64,000 nt of DNA from JBDHWG01 sp046328525 (lineage in GTDB: Bacteria; Chloroflexota; Anaerolineae; Epilineales; JAHCIE01): contig JAXLWK010000013.1 of assembly GCA_046328525.1 (NCBI GenBank), positions 86,937 through 150,936 on the forward strand, written 5' to 3'. This document shows, one piece after another, positions 55,501 through 62,830 of this stretch (position 1 is its first letter; each line of letters starts with the position of its first letter). A program made the translations under genes and the position numbers. The notes below the pieces were generated by a model that saw nothing but the letters and a program-made list of their open reading frames with translations, was not told where the DNA came from and ran no database searches.

Positions 55501-56955
55501 CGTATTGGGGAGGGGGTCGTCGCCGACGGGGCGGGCCGTGCGCTCGATGAGCGCCATCACCGCCTGGGGCGTGAGGCGCGGGTTCGCCTGCATCAGCAGC
55601 GCCACCAAACCGGCCACATGGGGCGCGGCCATGGACGTGCCGTCCTCCAGGGCGTAGCCGCCGCCGTGGAACGTCGAGCGAACGCGCACGCCCGGCGCGA
55701 CCACGTCGGGCTTGATCGGAGCAAACGCGCTGGGGCCGCGGCTGCTGAAGCCGGCGACGAGGTTGTCGGAGTCCACCGCGCCGACGGTCAGGCTCTCGGC
55801 GTAGCCGCCGGGAATGCTGATTGTCGCCGCCGCCGGCCCGGCGTTGCCGGCCGAGAAGACAGGCACGATGCCCGCCGCCGTCAGGGCGCGGACATCGTCG
55901 CGGTAGACCAGGCCGTCGCGCAGGATGCTGCCCCACGAGCCGTTGACCACGTCCGGCGCGCGCGCCGGGTCGCCGCCCGGCGCCAGGAGCCACTGGAAGC
56001 CGTTGTGGATCCAGGCGTCCGTCGTGCGCCCCTGGTCGTTGAAGATTTTGACCGAGATCCACTGCGCGCCCGGCGCGACGCCGATGCCGCGCCCGGCGAC
56101 CATCGTCCCCATCGTGTGCGTGCCGTGGCCGATGCCGTCGCCGGGGTAGATGTAGCCCTCGTCCGTCGCGCAGAACCAGTTGCCGTTGTGCGTCGCCAGC
56201 CCCTTGGCGTTGTAGCCGCGGTAGCGCGTCTGAAGGTCGGGATGCTGCCAGTCCACGCCGGTGTCCATGCTGGCGACGACCACGCCCTGGCCGTCTATCC
56301 CCATCAGGCTCCACACCAGGTCGGCGCGGAGGCGCTCCACGCCCCACTCCGGCGCGTCCGTCGTGCGCGCGGCCTCCTCATCCTTCGACGGCGTCCAGTC
56401 CAGGCTCCAGCTGTTGTTCGGGCGGATGCTCTCGACACCGGGCGCGGCGGCCAGGTCCAGCAGCGTCGCCGCGTCAGCCTCGACGTGGAGTGCGTTGACC
56501 ACCCAGAACGCCTCGACCTTCGCCACGCGCCCGGCAGCCTTGCTCGCGCTCAGCCGCGCCTGGAGCGGCGCCTGGGACTGCTGTGCCGTCGCCTGGAGGC
56601 TGGCGACGACCGCCCGGCGCTGCTCGGCCCGCGTCGGTTTGGCCGCTGCCGCGCCCAGGTCAGCGCGCTCGCGCAGGGTGACGATAAAGTCGAGCGGGGC
56701 GGCGGGATGGGTGAGCGCCGCCTTGAGGAGCGCCGGGTCTACGACGCGCCAGGCGGCGGGGGGATCGGTCGGCTGCTCCGCCAGGGCGGTGTGGGTAGAT
56801 GAGATGGGGTGTTGGGCGGGCGCGTGGGCGCTCTCCGCCGGGCCAGAAGCATTGTGGGGGTCAGGCGTCGGCCCTTGCGCCAGGGTCGCCGCTGCGGCGA
56901 GCAGGAGACACAGGGCAACGGCCACCGCAACCAGCAGACGACGAGTGACAGACAA
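52561..56955 (-). CDS. Large secreted subtilisin-like protease (S8) with C-terminal VFLPLLVR tag
   Basis: 1464 residues. Signal peptide (RLLVAVAVALCLLLAAAATLA), propeptide (~70-180), catalytic domain with Asp231 in SMDTGVDW, His277 in GHGTHTMGT, Asn338 and Ser441 in GTSMAAPHV. Two carboxypeptidase-regulatory-like beta domains (~505-670), two ThuA-like/GATase-like modules (around 680-850 and 1030-1150, each with AYL-(K/N)-GGGRL) alternating with DUF11-type domains, and a C-terminus RRVFLPLLVRQSRP. Start TTG 56955 is the only one ahead of the signal peptide. Likely an extracellular protease; single-gene unit. Confidence 0.92.
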   Translation of the reverse strand: MSVTRRLLVAVAVALCLLLAAAATLAQGPTPDPHNASGPAESAHAPAQHPISSTHTALAEQPTDPPAAWRVVDPALLKAALTHPAAPLDFIVTLRERADLGAAAAKPTRAEQRRAVVASLQATAQQSQAPLQARLSASKAAGRVAKVEAFWVVNALHVEADAATLLDLAAAPGVESIRPNNSWSLDWTPSKDEEAARTTDAPEWGVERLRADLVWSLMGIDGQGVVVASMDTGVDWQHPDLQTRYRGYNAKGLATHNGNWFCATDEGYIYPGDGIGHGTHTMGTMVAGRGIGVAPGAQWISVKIFNDQGRTTDAWIHNGFQWLLAPGGDPARAPDVVNGSWGSILRDGLVYRDDVRALTAAGIVPVFSAGNAGPAAATISIPGGYAESLTVGAVDSDNLVAGFSSRGPSAFAPIKPDVVAPGVRVRSTFHGGGYALEDGTSMAAPHVAGLVALLMQANPRLTPQAVMALIERTARPVGDDPLPNTSYGAGLADAYAAVSTAISAGELGGRVTRSGDGGPVRGADVTVTARTGGAALHVQTDATGAYTVPLRAGAYDVAVSAFGYAPQPPRSVVIGDSGRVTLDVSLTLLPVGVIYGRVTDTTGAPQGGTVIVEGTPVTATVAAATGVYSLALPPGTYRLRVEQRGFRVGHAAVTLPSVGAAVVQDFSLAAAPTILLVDSGAWYYAETNSYYKAALDARNYLYTVYPVRDTQTSAPSLDVLKGYDVVIWSSPGDAPGLVGADKALAAYLKGGGRLILSGQDVAYWDGGGTGHFTAEYFRGLLNAAFVADDAQTDAVTGRGPFDGLRWTLNGPESANNQTGPDVIAQVKPDPAGIAAAYGPDQIGGLFVGTCLPYRGLYFAFGIEGVSGLDARAELLDRAVRAVSAPTPDYAVSAKPAAAAEIAVAGSVVTYTLSVRNTGRQADTYTLKPITATWQTRILDPVTTGPLERLTLNTCEARDILVRVTIPPTTGWNTSDAATLAVGRLSDAGAPPLLIRLTTKTPAPLLLVDDNPWKDLHSIYTEALTSAAIPFDTWRSGEGDGGPGSPPARRLAMYPVVLWFTGYDFLDTLAPADEAALAAYLNGGGRLLLSSQDYLYTAGLTQFGAQYLGILSHTEDALTTSVVGARGDQIGDGLGPYPLNFEAVFGSSRYNHTDALAPTGYAAAAFLGAHGLPVALHLDKGSFRTAFFALPLETLPPDALAAVLRRTVGWLQPLGASQVLADRSVAADGDTLTYSIRVVNRSPNRRAAVYLYNPVPAHATLIPDSVQGATTADNRVLWNGSLAPGGEVNIRYKVTLDHGLAPGTAIVNSAWVGDETGLVSEIRHTARVNVPDLSASTATADRDALQPGQSVNYLVTLRNRGTLDAAAVMTATLPAEMAAVGGSATASAGTARVDGDTVYWTGPVADTGAPVVVAWDALVTEAYRGGPLRTQVVIDDGFTAPLDRSVVVGATRRVFLPLLVRQSRP

Positions 56956-57158
56956 ATGGCTAACCCTTGCTTTCTAAAGAGTAGTTGCCGCGAATTATAC
57001 TCAGGTTAAGGGCAATGTGGACCTGCAATTGATGCATGGCGCGCACAGAACTTGACAATAGTCGTTTTCATATCTCTGATGCCTGCCAATCCCATTGCCG
57101 AGATGAGATGATACACATAGTCCGTAGACTTATAATCTTCTGCCCGTTACCATAGGTT
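56956..57158. promoter_or_regulatory. Divergent intergenic region with C-box-like operator
   Basis: GATACACATAGTC (57110-57122), a CGTA centre and GACTTATAATC (57127-57137) form a pair of half-symmetric boxes of the kind bound by R-M controller proteins; the right box contains a TATAAT -10 (57131-57136) for the C gene. A 17-bp sequence at 56991-57007 recurs at 60271. On the minus strand the same segment contains a TATAAT that could serve the protease gene. Confidence 0.6.
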
Positions 57159-57410
57159 ATGCCGACTAGAAACGTGCTGTTGCTGACAGTGGGACAGAAT
57201 ATACGTGCAGCTAGAGTGGCGCAAGGCCTCTCGCAAGAGGATCTTGCACTAAAGGCACACCTAGACCGAACCTACGTCGGCGGAGTGGAGCGTGGCGAAA
57301 GAAATCTAGGCATGATAAACCTGTGTCGTATCGCGTCCGCTTTGGGGGTACTTCCAGCTGATCTTCTGCAAAACGTGGTGTATGCGCCGGAACGGGGAGA
57401 TGATTCGTGA
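57159..57410 (+). CDS. R-M controller protein (XRE-type HTH)
   Basis: 83 residues, one helix-turn-helix domain: VGQNIRAARVAQGLSQEDLA, LKAHLDRTYVGGVERGERN, LGMINLCRIASALGVLPADL. RTYVGGVERGERN is the recognition-helix region shared with C proteins such as C.AhdI and C.BclI. It comes just before the nuclease gene (GTGA overlap) and after a C-box-like operator, so it should activate then repress its own operon and delay nuclease synthesis after entry into a new host. Confidence 0.88.
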   Translation: MPTRNVLLLTVGQNIRAARVAQGLSQEDLALKAHLDRTYVGGVERGERNLGMINLCRIASALGVLPADLLQNVVYAPERGDDS

Positions 57411-58051
57411 GTCGGACGCCGGACAGTTCTTATCTCAGAAACAGGTCTAGTCTCGAGTCCGCAGGCCTAACTGCCGACATGATACTTCAAGGCATTGCGT
57501 ACACGTATAGGGTCCTTGATGCAATTGATGACAAGCTCATGGCTGAGGGAGAACCACGCCTTTCAAGAATGATCGAGCTGGCCAATCTCTCATCAGTCAT
57601 TGGAAATGTGCTTGGCTCAGGGATTGCCAAAGCATCTGAAGGTGTCTTTCGTAGAAATGGACCACATAAGTACCCAGATCTTCTTTCCCAAGAACCGGGT
57701 GCTTGTGATGTAGAGATCAAGGTGGCTCTTGAGGCAAACTCGCCTAAAGGACACCTGGCGAAACCGGGCTGTTATGCTACTTGTAGATACGTGTTGTGTG
57801 ATGCTAATGGTAGGTGTGAGCTTGACACGAATAAGCGGGGAGACGTAGCATGGATTTGGGAAATAAGGTTCGGATGGCTTGAGAAGGCCGATTTCAGTGT
57901 GAGCAGTACAGAAGGAGACTCTGGGAAGACCGCTGTAATTAAATCCCAGTCCCTGCTCAATCTAGTCATTGTGTACATTGATCTCGATCGATGTCCTTAT
58001 CCGCGAGGAGGTCGACGATTCAAGCAATACTCAGAGGCGTACAGCCCCTAG
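57407..58051 (+). CDS. Type II restriction endonuclease with PD-ExK core
   Basis: 214 residues. YPDLLSQEPGACDVEIKVAL (about 85-104) gives Pro-Asp and, 12 residues later, Glu-x-Lys of the PD-(D/E)XK active site. An N-terminal helical part (TADMILQGIAYTYRVLDAID) and GSGIAKASEGVFRRNGPHKY come before it. GTG 57407 is coupled to the controller gene. The stop is directly adjacent to the stop of the convergent methyltransferase gene (58051/58052). Recognition site unknown, but with an m5C methyltransferase and Vsr partner it must contain C. GC is low. Confidence 0.85.
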   Translation: MSRTPDSSYLRNRSSLESAGLTADMILQGIAYTYRVLDAIDDKLMAEGEPRLSRMIELANLSSVIGNVLGSGIAKASEGVFRRNGPHKYPDLLSQEPGACDVEIKVALEANSPKGHLAKPGCYATCRYVLCDANGRCELDTNKRGDVAWIWEIRFGWLEKADFSVSSTEGDSGKTAVIKSQSLLNLVIVYIDLDRCPYPRGGRRFKQYSEAYSP

Positions 58052-59503
58052 TCAAAACTGTTCCTTGAGCGCACTAGCGATAATTCGGCCCAGCATGGGC
58101 GGTACTGCATTGCCTATTTGCTTCACGATTTGAGCACGATTCCCTATAAAGACGTAGCTATCCTCAAAACCCTGTAACCTAGCCCCTTCGCGTGGTGTCA
58201 ATGCTCGATTCTGATGCGGATGGATACATTTGTTCGAGGCCGGGTGAACGAAGTTTACCGTAAGGGTAACAGAAGGTAGATCTGGTTCCAACCTACTATA
58301 GGAGGAGCTAAACCCGCTTGAGACTAGCCCGTCAGGCAAGGCATTACGGTTGTAGCCTGACATTCGAATGATGTCCAACATGCGTGATGAGTGATGGGTA
58401 GCTTCGTGCAAAGTCAACAGTGTTTCGGTGCCTCTCATACTCCTTTCGTATTCAGTCATACTAATATCTTCACGGTAATATGTCGCTGCCTGCCCTGCTT
58501 CAACTTCAGGTAAGTCATGTATGGCTTCCATAACGGTAACCGCGGGCGGCAGCAAGCCATTAAATAGAGGTAGGCTCTCTACTGAGTGGCCGCGCTGCTT
58601 TCCAGCCATACTCCGCCCCCTGTAGTGGTGCGTTGGACTGGGCCAGTTGAACCTCGCACCCCTTGAATTTCCCACCAAAATGAATCGTTCTCTCCGTTGA
58701 GGAAGCCCGAAAAGAGCAGCATTCAAGATTCGCCACTCAGTCGTGTAGCCAATATCCCTGAACAATGTTACGATAGAGTGAAGTGTCTTTCCGCTCTTAT
58801 GTGTGAGCAAACCAACTACGTTTTCGAGCACAAACCATTGTGGTCTAAGGGCTTCGACGACAAGTACGAAATGCTCAAAGAGATTATTGCGCGGGTCCTT
58901 CTCCGTGAGGGTGCGAAACGGTCTGATGGATGAGAAGCCTTGACAAGGTGGCCCTCCGATGATGACGTGTGGACTTGGTTCGGCTTGCGCCAAGTCGCCT
59001 ATTGTTATGTTCCTGATATCCCCGCAAATCGCTGTAGCCGTAGGGTGATTCGCTGAGAACGTGGTGATGCGGTCCGGTAGAAGATCGATGCCTCCGGTTA
59101 CCCTGAACTGACCTGCTTGCTCAAAGCCATGGGAGAATCCGCCAATACCACAGAAGAGGTCGAGAACTCGAATGGCGGATTGTTCAGGCTCGACTCGACG
59201 ACGTATTACGTGCCTCATATCGGCACGCGACGTAGTGTATCCCTCCCCCGGCACAGCAGTTTCCAGGAGTCTACGATGCGCTTCGCGTAAACCTACCGGT
59301 GAAACGGAAAGTACTTCTGCAACTGATGCGAAGAAGGCCTCGTCAGGGAGAGCCAATCCCCTTTCGCATTTGCTCAGTTCGTTCACGGAAACCTTCGCTA
59401 AGCTTGCCAAGTCTCTCCGTCGTAGTCCCTTTGACAATCGCAGGCTCCGAATGTCCCCGACTTCTACGGCGTCTTCTTCAACTTGCACTCGGGTCAGTTG
59501 CAA
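58052..59503 (-). CDS. C5-cytosine DNA methyltransferase with N-terminal HTH
   Basis: 483 residues. Residues ~15-75 are an XRE-type HTH (RSLRLSKGLRRRDLASLAKV), as in autoregulatory m5C enzymes. The catalytic part has motif I LDLFCGIGGFSHGFE, motif IV GGPPCQGFSS with the nucleophile Cys, VI FVLENV, VIII PQRRERFILVG, a target-recognition region (~300-420) and IX/X (LTPREGARLQGF, QIGNAVPP). Start is TTG 59503, with AAGGAGG 8 bp upstream. It overlaps the vsr gene by 10 bp. Confidence 0.95.
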   Translation of the reverse strand: MQLTRVQVEEDAVEVGDIRSLRLSKGLRRRDLASLAKVSVNELSKCERGLALPDEAFFASVAEVLSVSPVGLREAHRRLLETAVPGEGYTTSRADMRHVIRRRVEPEQSAIRVLDLFCGIGGFSHGFEQAGQFRVTGGIDLLPDRITTFSANHPTATAICGDIRNITIGDLAQAEPSPHVIIGGPPCQGFSSIRPFRTLTEKDPRNNLFEHFVLVVEALRPQWFVLENVVGLLTHKSGKTLHSIVTLFRDIGYTTEWRILNAALFGLPQRRERFILVGNSRGARFNWPSPTHHYRGRSMAGKQRGHSVESLPLFNGLLPPAVTVMEAIHDLPEVEAGQAATYYREDISMTEYERSMRGTETLLTLHEATHHSSRMLDIIRMSGYNRNALPDGLVSSGFSSSYSRLEPDLPSVTLTVNFVHPASNKCIHPHQNRALTPREGARLQGFEDSYVFIGNRAQIVKQIGNAVPPMLGRIIASALKEQF

Positions 59504-59928
59504 CGTAATTCCTCCTTAAGCCGCTTTTCCAATTCTTCGCGCCTCCGGGTTTCGCATTCCCAGATCACAACAACGCGCCAGCCAAGTTTCGCTAGCTTTT
59601 CTGATACACGCACGTCTTTCGCTTTGTTATATTGTATTTTCGAATTCCAAAAGTCGACGTTGCGCTTGGGTCGACGAGTTCCTTTATCACAGGTGTCATG
59701 ACCGTGCCAAAAGCACCCATGAACGAAAATAGCCACCTTAAGCTCAGGCAAGACGAAATCAGGCTTTCCTGGCAAGTCTTTTTGTTGCGCCTGGAAAACA
59801 CATCCTAGAGTGTATAGAATGTCTGCCACCTCCTTCTCTAGAGGAGTGTCTTCGGTGCGGATACCTTGCATTCGCCGCCGCGTCTCTGCATCGGTATCAA
59901 AGTCTACTCTTGCCACTGTATGGCTCAC
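59494..59928 (-). CDS. vsr: Very short patch repair endonuclease Vsr
   Basis: 144 residues. Nicks beside T:G mismatches left when 5-methylcytosine is deaminated, protecting the methylated site. The family blocks are RRRMQGIRTEDTPLEKEVAD, PGKPDFVLPELKVAIFVHGC with FWHGHDTC (catalytic Asp in the PDFV-like segment, zinc Cys/His), and NVDFWNSKIQYNKAKD. The start is GTG 59928. Upstream of and overlapping the m5C methyltransferase gene, so both are made together. Confidence 0.95.
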   Translation of the reverse strand: MSHTVARVDFDTDAETRRRMQGIRTEDTPLEKEVADILYTLGCVFQAQQKDLPGKPDFVLPELKVAIFVHGCFWHGHDTCDKGTRRPKRNVDFWNSKIQYNKAKDVRVSEKLAKLGWRVVVIWECETRRREELEKRLKEELRCN

Positions 59929-59947
59929 TGTCTAGTTTGGGCGCGAA

Positions 59948-60181
59948 TTAACTCTCGTCATCACGGAGCAACTCGCCGAGTTCTTCCTCAGTCAGTCCGC
60001 GTGCCTGTGCTTTCTCGCTGATTTCGTGCATCACCCGCGCGAGGGAATCCCCCGGGCCAGTGACCTGCTTCAAGCGCAGGCTGAGGAGGAGGTCTATCTT
60101 GCGTCGTTCGTCAGGTGTGGCGGCTTCGTAGGCGCGCGCCAACTCGGGATCGACTCGAATTGTAATCTCTTGCATTTCCAT
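59948..60181 (-). CDS. Small antitoxin-like protein
   Basis: 77 residues: MEMQEITIRVDPELARAYEA is a strand and helix start like many short antitoxins or RHH-type regulators, followed by a helical, acidic C-terminus (ARGLTEEELGELLRDD). Such genes usually precede a PIN or RelE toxin; here vsr follows instead after 19 bp. GGAG 5 bp before ATG 60181 supports that start. Inside the 17-bp-flanked island. Function not certain. Confidence 0.6.
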   Translation of the reverse strand: MEMQEITIRVDPELARAYEAATPDERRKIDLLLSLRLKQVTGPGDSLARVMHEISEKAQARGLTEEELGELLRDDES

Positions 60182-60302
60182 AGCATCTCCAAAACGTGCG
60201 CTTCGACCTCCCGCCGAGCCGCTGTCGCTTCATCTGGCGGCGCTGTCGTTTGGGCGACAGACATCTGCGGCGAATTATACTCCGGTTCCGTCGGGGGCAA
60301 AG

Positions 60303-60353
60303 GGAGATGAGGGGTCTTCTCTTCTTTTTGCGTCTCTGCGCCTTTGCGTTTCC
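60303..60353. repeat. Half-copy of interspersed repeat
   Basis: Only the right arm, ctttttgcgtctctgcgcc then tttgcgtttcc, is present. It lies between the antitoxin-like gene and the GT9 gene end. The rest of 60182-60383 contains no supported gene. Confidence 0.75.
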
Positions 60354-60383
60354 ATCCTCTTGCATACCCGGCATGGGCGACAG

Positions 60384-61589
60384 TCAGGGGGCTGCCGGCA
60401 ACATTGCCTGGGCCGCCGCCAGGGTTTGGGCAACGCTAATCCAGCGCACGCAGGGGTGGAGGGGCAGGTCGGCGGCGGGGTAGTCGAGGCGGTCGCAGAA
60501 CTGGCACGCCAGGGGCGGCGCAGCCAGCACAACGCGGTGGCGGGCCGGGTCGCCCCACGGCCCGAACTTGCGCGGGTCAATCGGCCCATACAGGCGGACG
60601 GTGGGCGTGCCGACGGCGGTCGCCAGGTGCAGGATGCCGGCGTCCGGACCGAGCGCCAGGCTGCACCGTTCGAGGAGCGCGGCGAGCAGCGGCAGGGGCG
60701 TTTCGCCCGCCGCGTCTATCGCCGCGTGGCGCATGCGCGCCCGAATGTCGGCGGTCAAGGCGGCTTCCCCTGCGCTCCCCGTCAGCAGGAGGCGCGCGCC
60801 CCCCTCGGCCAGGGCGTCGGCCACCTGCCCCCAACTCTCGTTCGTCCACAGCTTGACGTCGGCCCCGGCGCCGGGGTGGATCGCGGCCAGGCGCTCCCCC
60901 GCGCTCACCCCGCGCGCCCTTAGCCACGCCTCGGCGTCGGCTCGCTCCGCGTCAGTGACCGGGAACTCCAGCGGCCAGCGCGTCGGGTCAGGGACGATAG
61001 GGAGGCCGGTCAGTGTCGCGGCGAGGGCCAGGTTCAGCGCCGCCGCGTGGGTGTCTGCGGCATACGGCACGCGGGTCGTGAGGAACGGGGCGACGTCGGG
61101 CACATCGTAGCCAACGCGCCAGGGAATGTCGGCCAGGGCTGCCAGCAGCGCGCCCCACCAGTGGTCGAAGCGCAGGACGACGGCGATGTCGAAGCGGCCG
61201 CGCAGCGTCTCGGCTTCCCGCCACGCCAGGGCGTAGGGGTCCCAGGCGCTCGGCTTCGCCTGGCGGGTGAAACCGGGGAAGGGCAGCGTTAGGACGGCGT
61301 CCACGTGGGGGTTGCGGCGGACGACGGCCTCGCCCCACGGCCCGACGAGGCACGTGACGTGGGCGGTCGGCCAGGCGGCGCGCAGGGCGGCCAACGCCGG
61401 CGTCATGAGCAGCACATCCCCCAGGTGGTCCGGGCGGATCAGGAGGACGCGCAGCCGCCCGCCCTCGGCAAGAGTATGTGGGTGGGACACGGAGCGTAGG
61501 GCGCGGGCTGTTCCGCTGAGCGCGACGCGGCGCACGCGGTGGGCCAGGCTGAGCGGAGCGGGCGCGGCCAGCGTGCGCGTGTCAGGCAT
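60384..61589 (-). CDS. Glycosyltransferase family 9 (heptosyltransferase-like)
   Basis: 401 residues. VLLIRPDHLGDVLLMTPALAAL is the GT9 acceptor-side motif with the catalytic Asp, and LAAIHPGAGADVKLWTNESW, LALGPDAGILHLATAVGTPTVRLYGP bind the ADP-sugar. Probably adds sugar to a surface glycan; true heptose use is unlikely to be provable in an organism without classic LPS. The first ~35 residues are an extra basic segment. Overlaps the next upstream gene (61582) by 8 bp. Confidence 0.92.
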   Translation of the reverse strand: MPDTRTLAAPAPLSLAHRVRRVALSGTARALRSVSHPHTLAEGGRLRVLLIRPDHLGDVLLMTPALAALRAAWPTAHVTCLVGPWGEAVVRRNPHVDAVLTLPFPGFTRQAKPSAWDPYALAWREAETLRGRFDIAVVLRFDHWWGALLAALADIPWRVGYDVPDVAPFLTTRVPYAADTHAAALNLALAATLTGLPIVPDPTRWPLEFPVTDAERADAEAWLRARGVSAGERLAAIHPGAGADVKLWTNESWGQVADALAEGGARLLLTGSAGEAALTADIRARMRHAAIDAAGETPLPLLAALLERCSLALGPDAGILHLATAVGTPTVRLYGPIDPRKFGPWGDPARHRVVLAAPPLACQFCDRLDYPAADLPLHPCVRWISVAQTLAAAQAMLPAAP

Positions 61590-62793
61590 AGACGGCGTCC
61601 AGCCTGGGGAGGATGGCCGACCAGTCGTAGCGCGCCAGGGCCAGGCAGCGCGCCGCCTGGCCGAGCGCCGCCCGCCGCGCCGCGTCGTTCACGAGCGCGA
61701 CCACCGTGGCGGCGAAGTCCTGGGGGGTGTCGCGCAGCAGGGCGGCGTCCTCGACGGCGACGCCCTCCGCCCCCTGGGTCGTGCTGACAATGGCGCAGCC
61801 CATGGCGAGCGCCTCCAGGAGCTTGAGCCGCGTTCCGCCGCCAACCCGCAGCGGCACAACGTACACCGTCGCGTCGCGGATGTAGGGGCGCGTGTCCGGC
61901 ACCCAGCCGCTGAGTCGCACGCGCTCGCCGGCCAGCGCCAGCACGGCCGGCGCGGGGTCGCGGCCGACAAGCGCGACGCGAGCGTCGGGGCGGTCGCGCC
62001 AGACCAGGGGCATGACCTCCTCGACAAGCCAGCGGCACGCCTCAATGTTGGGGCGGTAGTCGAGCTTGCCCGTGAAGACGAGCCAGGGCACGTCGCCGGC
62101 CAGCGCGGCCTCTGTTGGGCCGACGGCGGCCGGGTCATAGGTGGCTGTGTCTACGCCGTTCGGGACGACCAGGGGATCGAGGCCGGGCGCGAGGGTGCGC
62201 AGCGCGGCGGCGTCGGCCTCCGAGACGGCGATGACGCGGTCGGCGCGCTCGGCCAGCTCCTTTTCCAGCGCCGTCAGCCGCCGCCACTGCACCAGGGAGT
62301 AGGCCGAGGCGACCCAGCGCGCGGGGCGGCGGGCGTCGGTACGGAAGTTGCGCTGTTGGAGCAGGGCCTCGGCATTGTGGGCGTCGTAGACGCGGCGCAC
62401 GTCCGGCCGCGCCGCCATCTGGAGCAGGTAGGGGGCCATCTCGATGCCCTCCGCCTGCACCACGTCGTAGCCGTCGGCCAGCCACGCGGCCAGGCGCGCG
62501 GCGAAGGCGTCGCTGTGGAGGCGGCGCGCCATGTCGGCGTGGCCGCGCGCCATGTCGGCCAGGCGGCGCGACGTGGTGCGCGTCGGCGCAGGCAGCGCTT
62601 CGACGCGGCGGCAGAGCGCGGTCAGGGGCGCGGCCGCGGCGAGGGCGGCCGGGGGGTCGGCGGCGAAGCTCAGCACGTCCACCGGACGGGTGGCGGCGAC
62701 GTGCCGGATGATGTGCCAGTTGCGGATGGCCGTTCCCTGGTGCGGCGGGTAGGGAAGCTGGGGCGTGAGGAAGAGGATGCGTTGGGCGCTCAT
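61582..62793 (-). CDS. Glycosyltransferase family 4
   Basis: 403 residues, GT-B fold. ILFLTPQLPYPPHQGTAIRN opens the N-domain, VYDAHNAEALLQQRNF and VIAVSEADAAAL are typical of the sugar-PEP-CTERM/EpsH-type GT4 group, VVPNGVDTATY and WLVFTGKLDYRPNIEA lead to the donor domain, and PLRVGGGTRLKLLEALAMGCAI is the EX7E-type donor site. ATG 62793 is preferred; the frame upstream from 62814 is the parS-like palindrome. Middle gene of the glycosyltransferase operon. Confidence 0.92.
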   Translation of the reverse strand: MSAQRILFLTPQLPYPPHQGTAIRNWHIIRHVAATRPVDVLSFAADPPAALAAAAPLTALCRRVEALPAPTRTTSRRLADMARGHADMARRLHSDAFAARLAAWLADGYDVVQAEGIEMAPYLLQMAARPDVRRVYDAHNAEALLQQRNFRTDARRPARWVASAYSLVQWRRLTALEKELAERADRVIAVSEADAAALRTLAPGLDPLVVPNGVDTATYDPAAVGPTEAALAGDVPWLVFTGKLDYRPNIEACRWLVEEVMPLVWRDRPDARVALVGRDPAPAVLALAGERVRLSGWVPDTRPYIRDATVYVVPLRVGGGTRLKLLEALAMGCAIVSTTQGAEGVAVEDAALLRDTPQDFAATVVALVNDAARRAALGQAARCLALARYDWSAILPRLDAVYA

Positions 62794-62796
62794 ACA

Positions 62797-62814
62797 ATGT
62801 TTCGCGCGAAACAT
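62797..62814. promoter_or_regulatory. Candidate parS (ParB-binding) palindrome
   Basis: ATGTTTCGCGCGAAACAT is a perfect 18-bp palindrome. Its 16-bp core matches the widely conserved parS TGTTTCACGTGAAACA at 14 positions, with two symmetric changes (A to G, T to C). It lies in the 37-bp gap between two glycosyltransferase genes, 17 kb from parB. Confidence 0.65.
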
Positions 62815-62830
62815 CCGCCGGCCGGACGGG

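Noticed and set aside
53428..56802. A 1124-codon open frame antisense to the subtilase gene
   Set aside because: Composition is Arg/Gly/Val-rich noise; the opposite strand encodes a protease with a full catalytic triad and signal peptide.
60094..60300. 68-codon minus-strand frame upstream of the antitoxin-like gene
   Set aside because: It lacks a ribosome site, spans the 17-bp flank sequence and shows no domain pattern.
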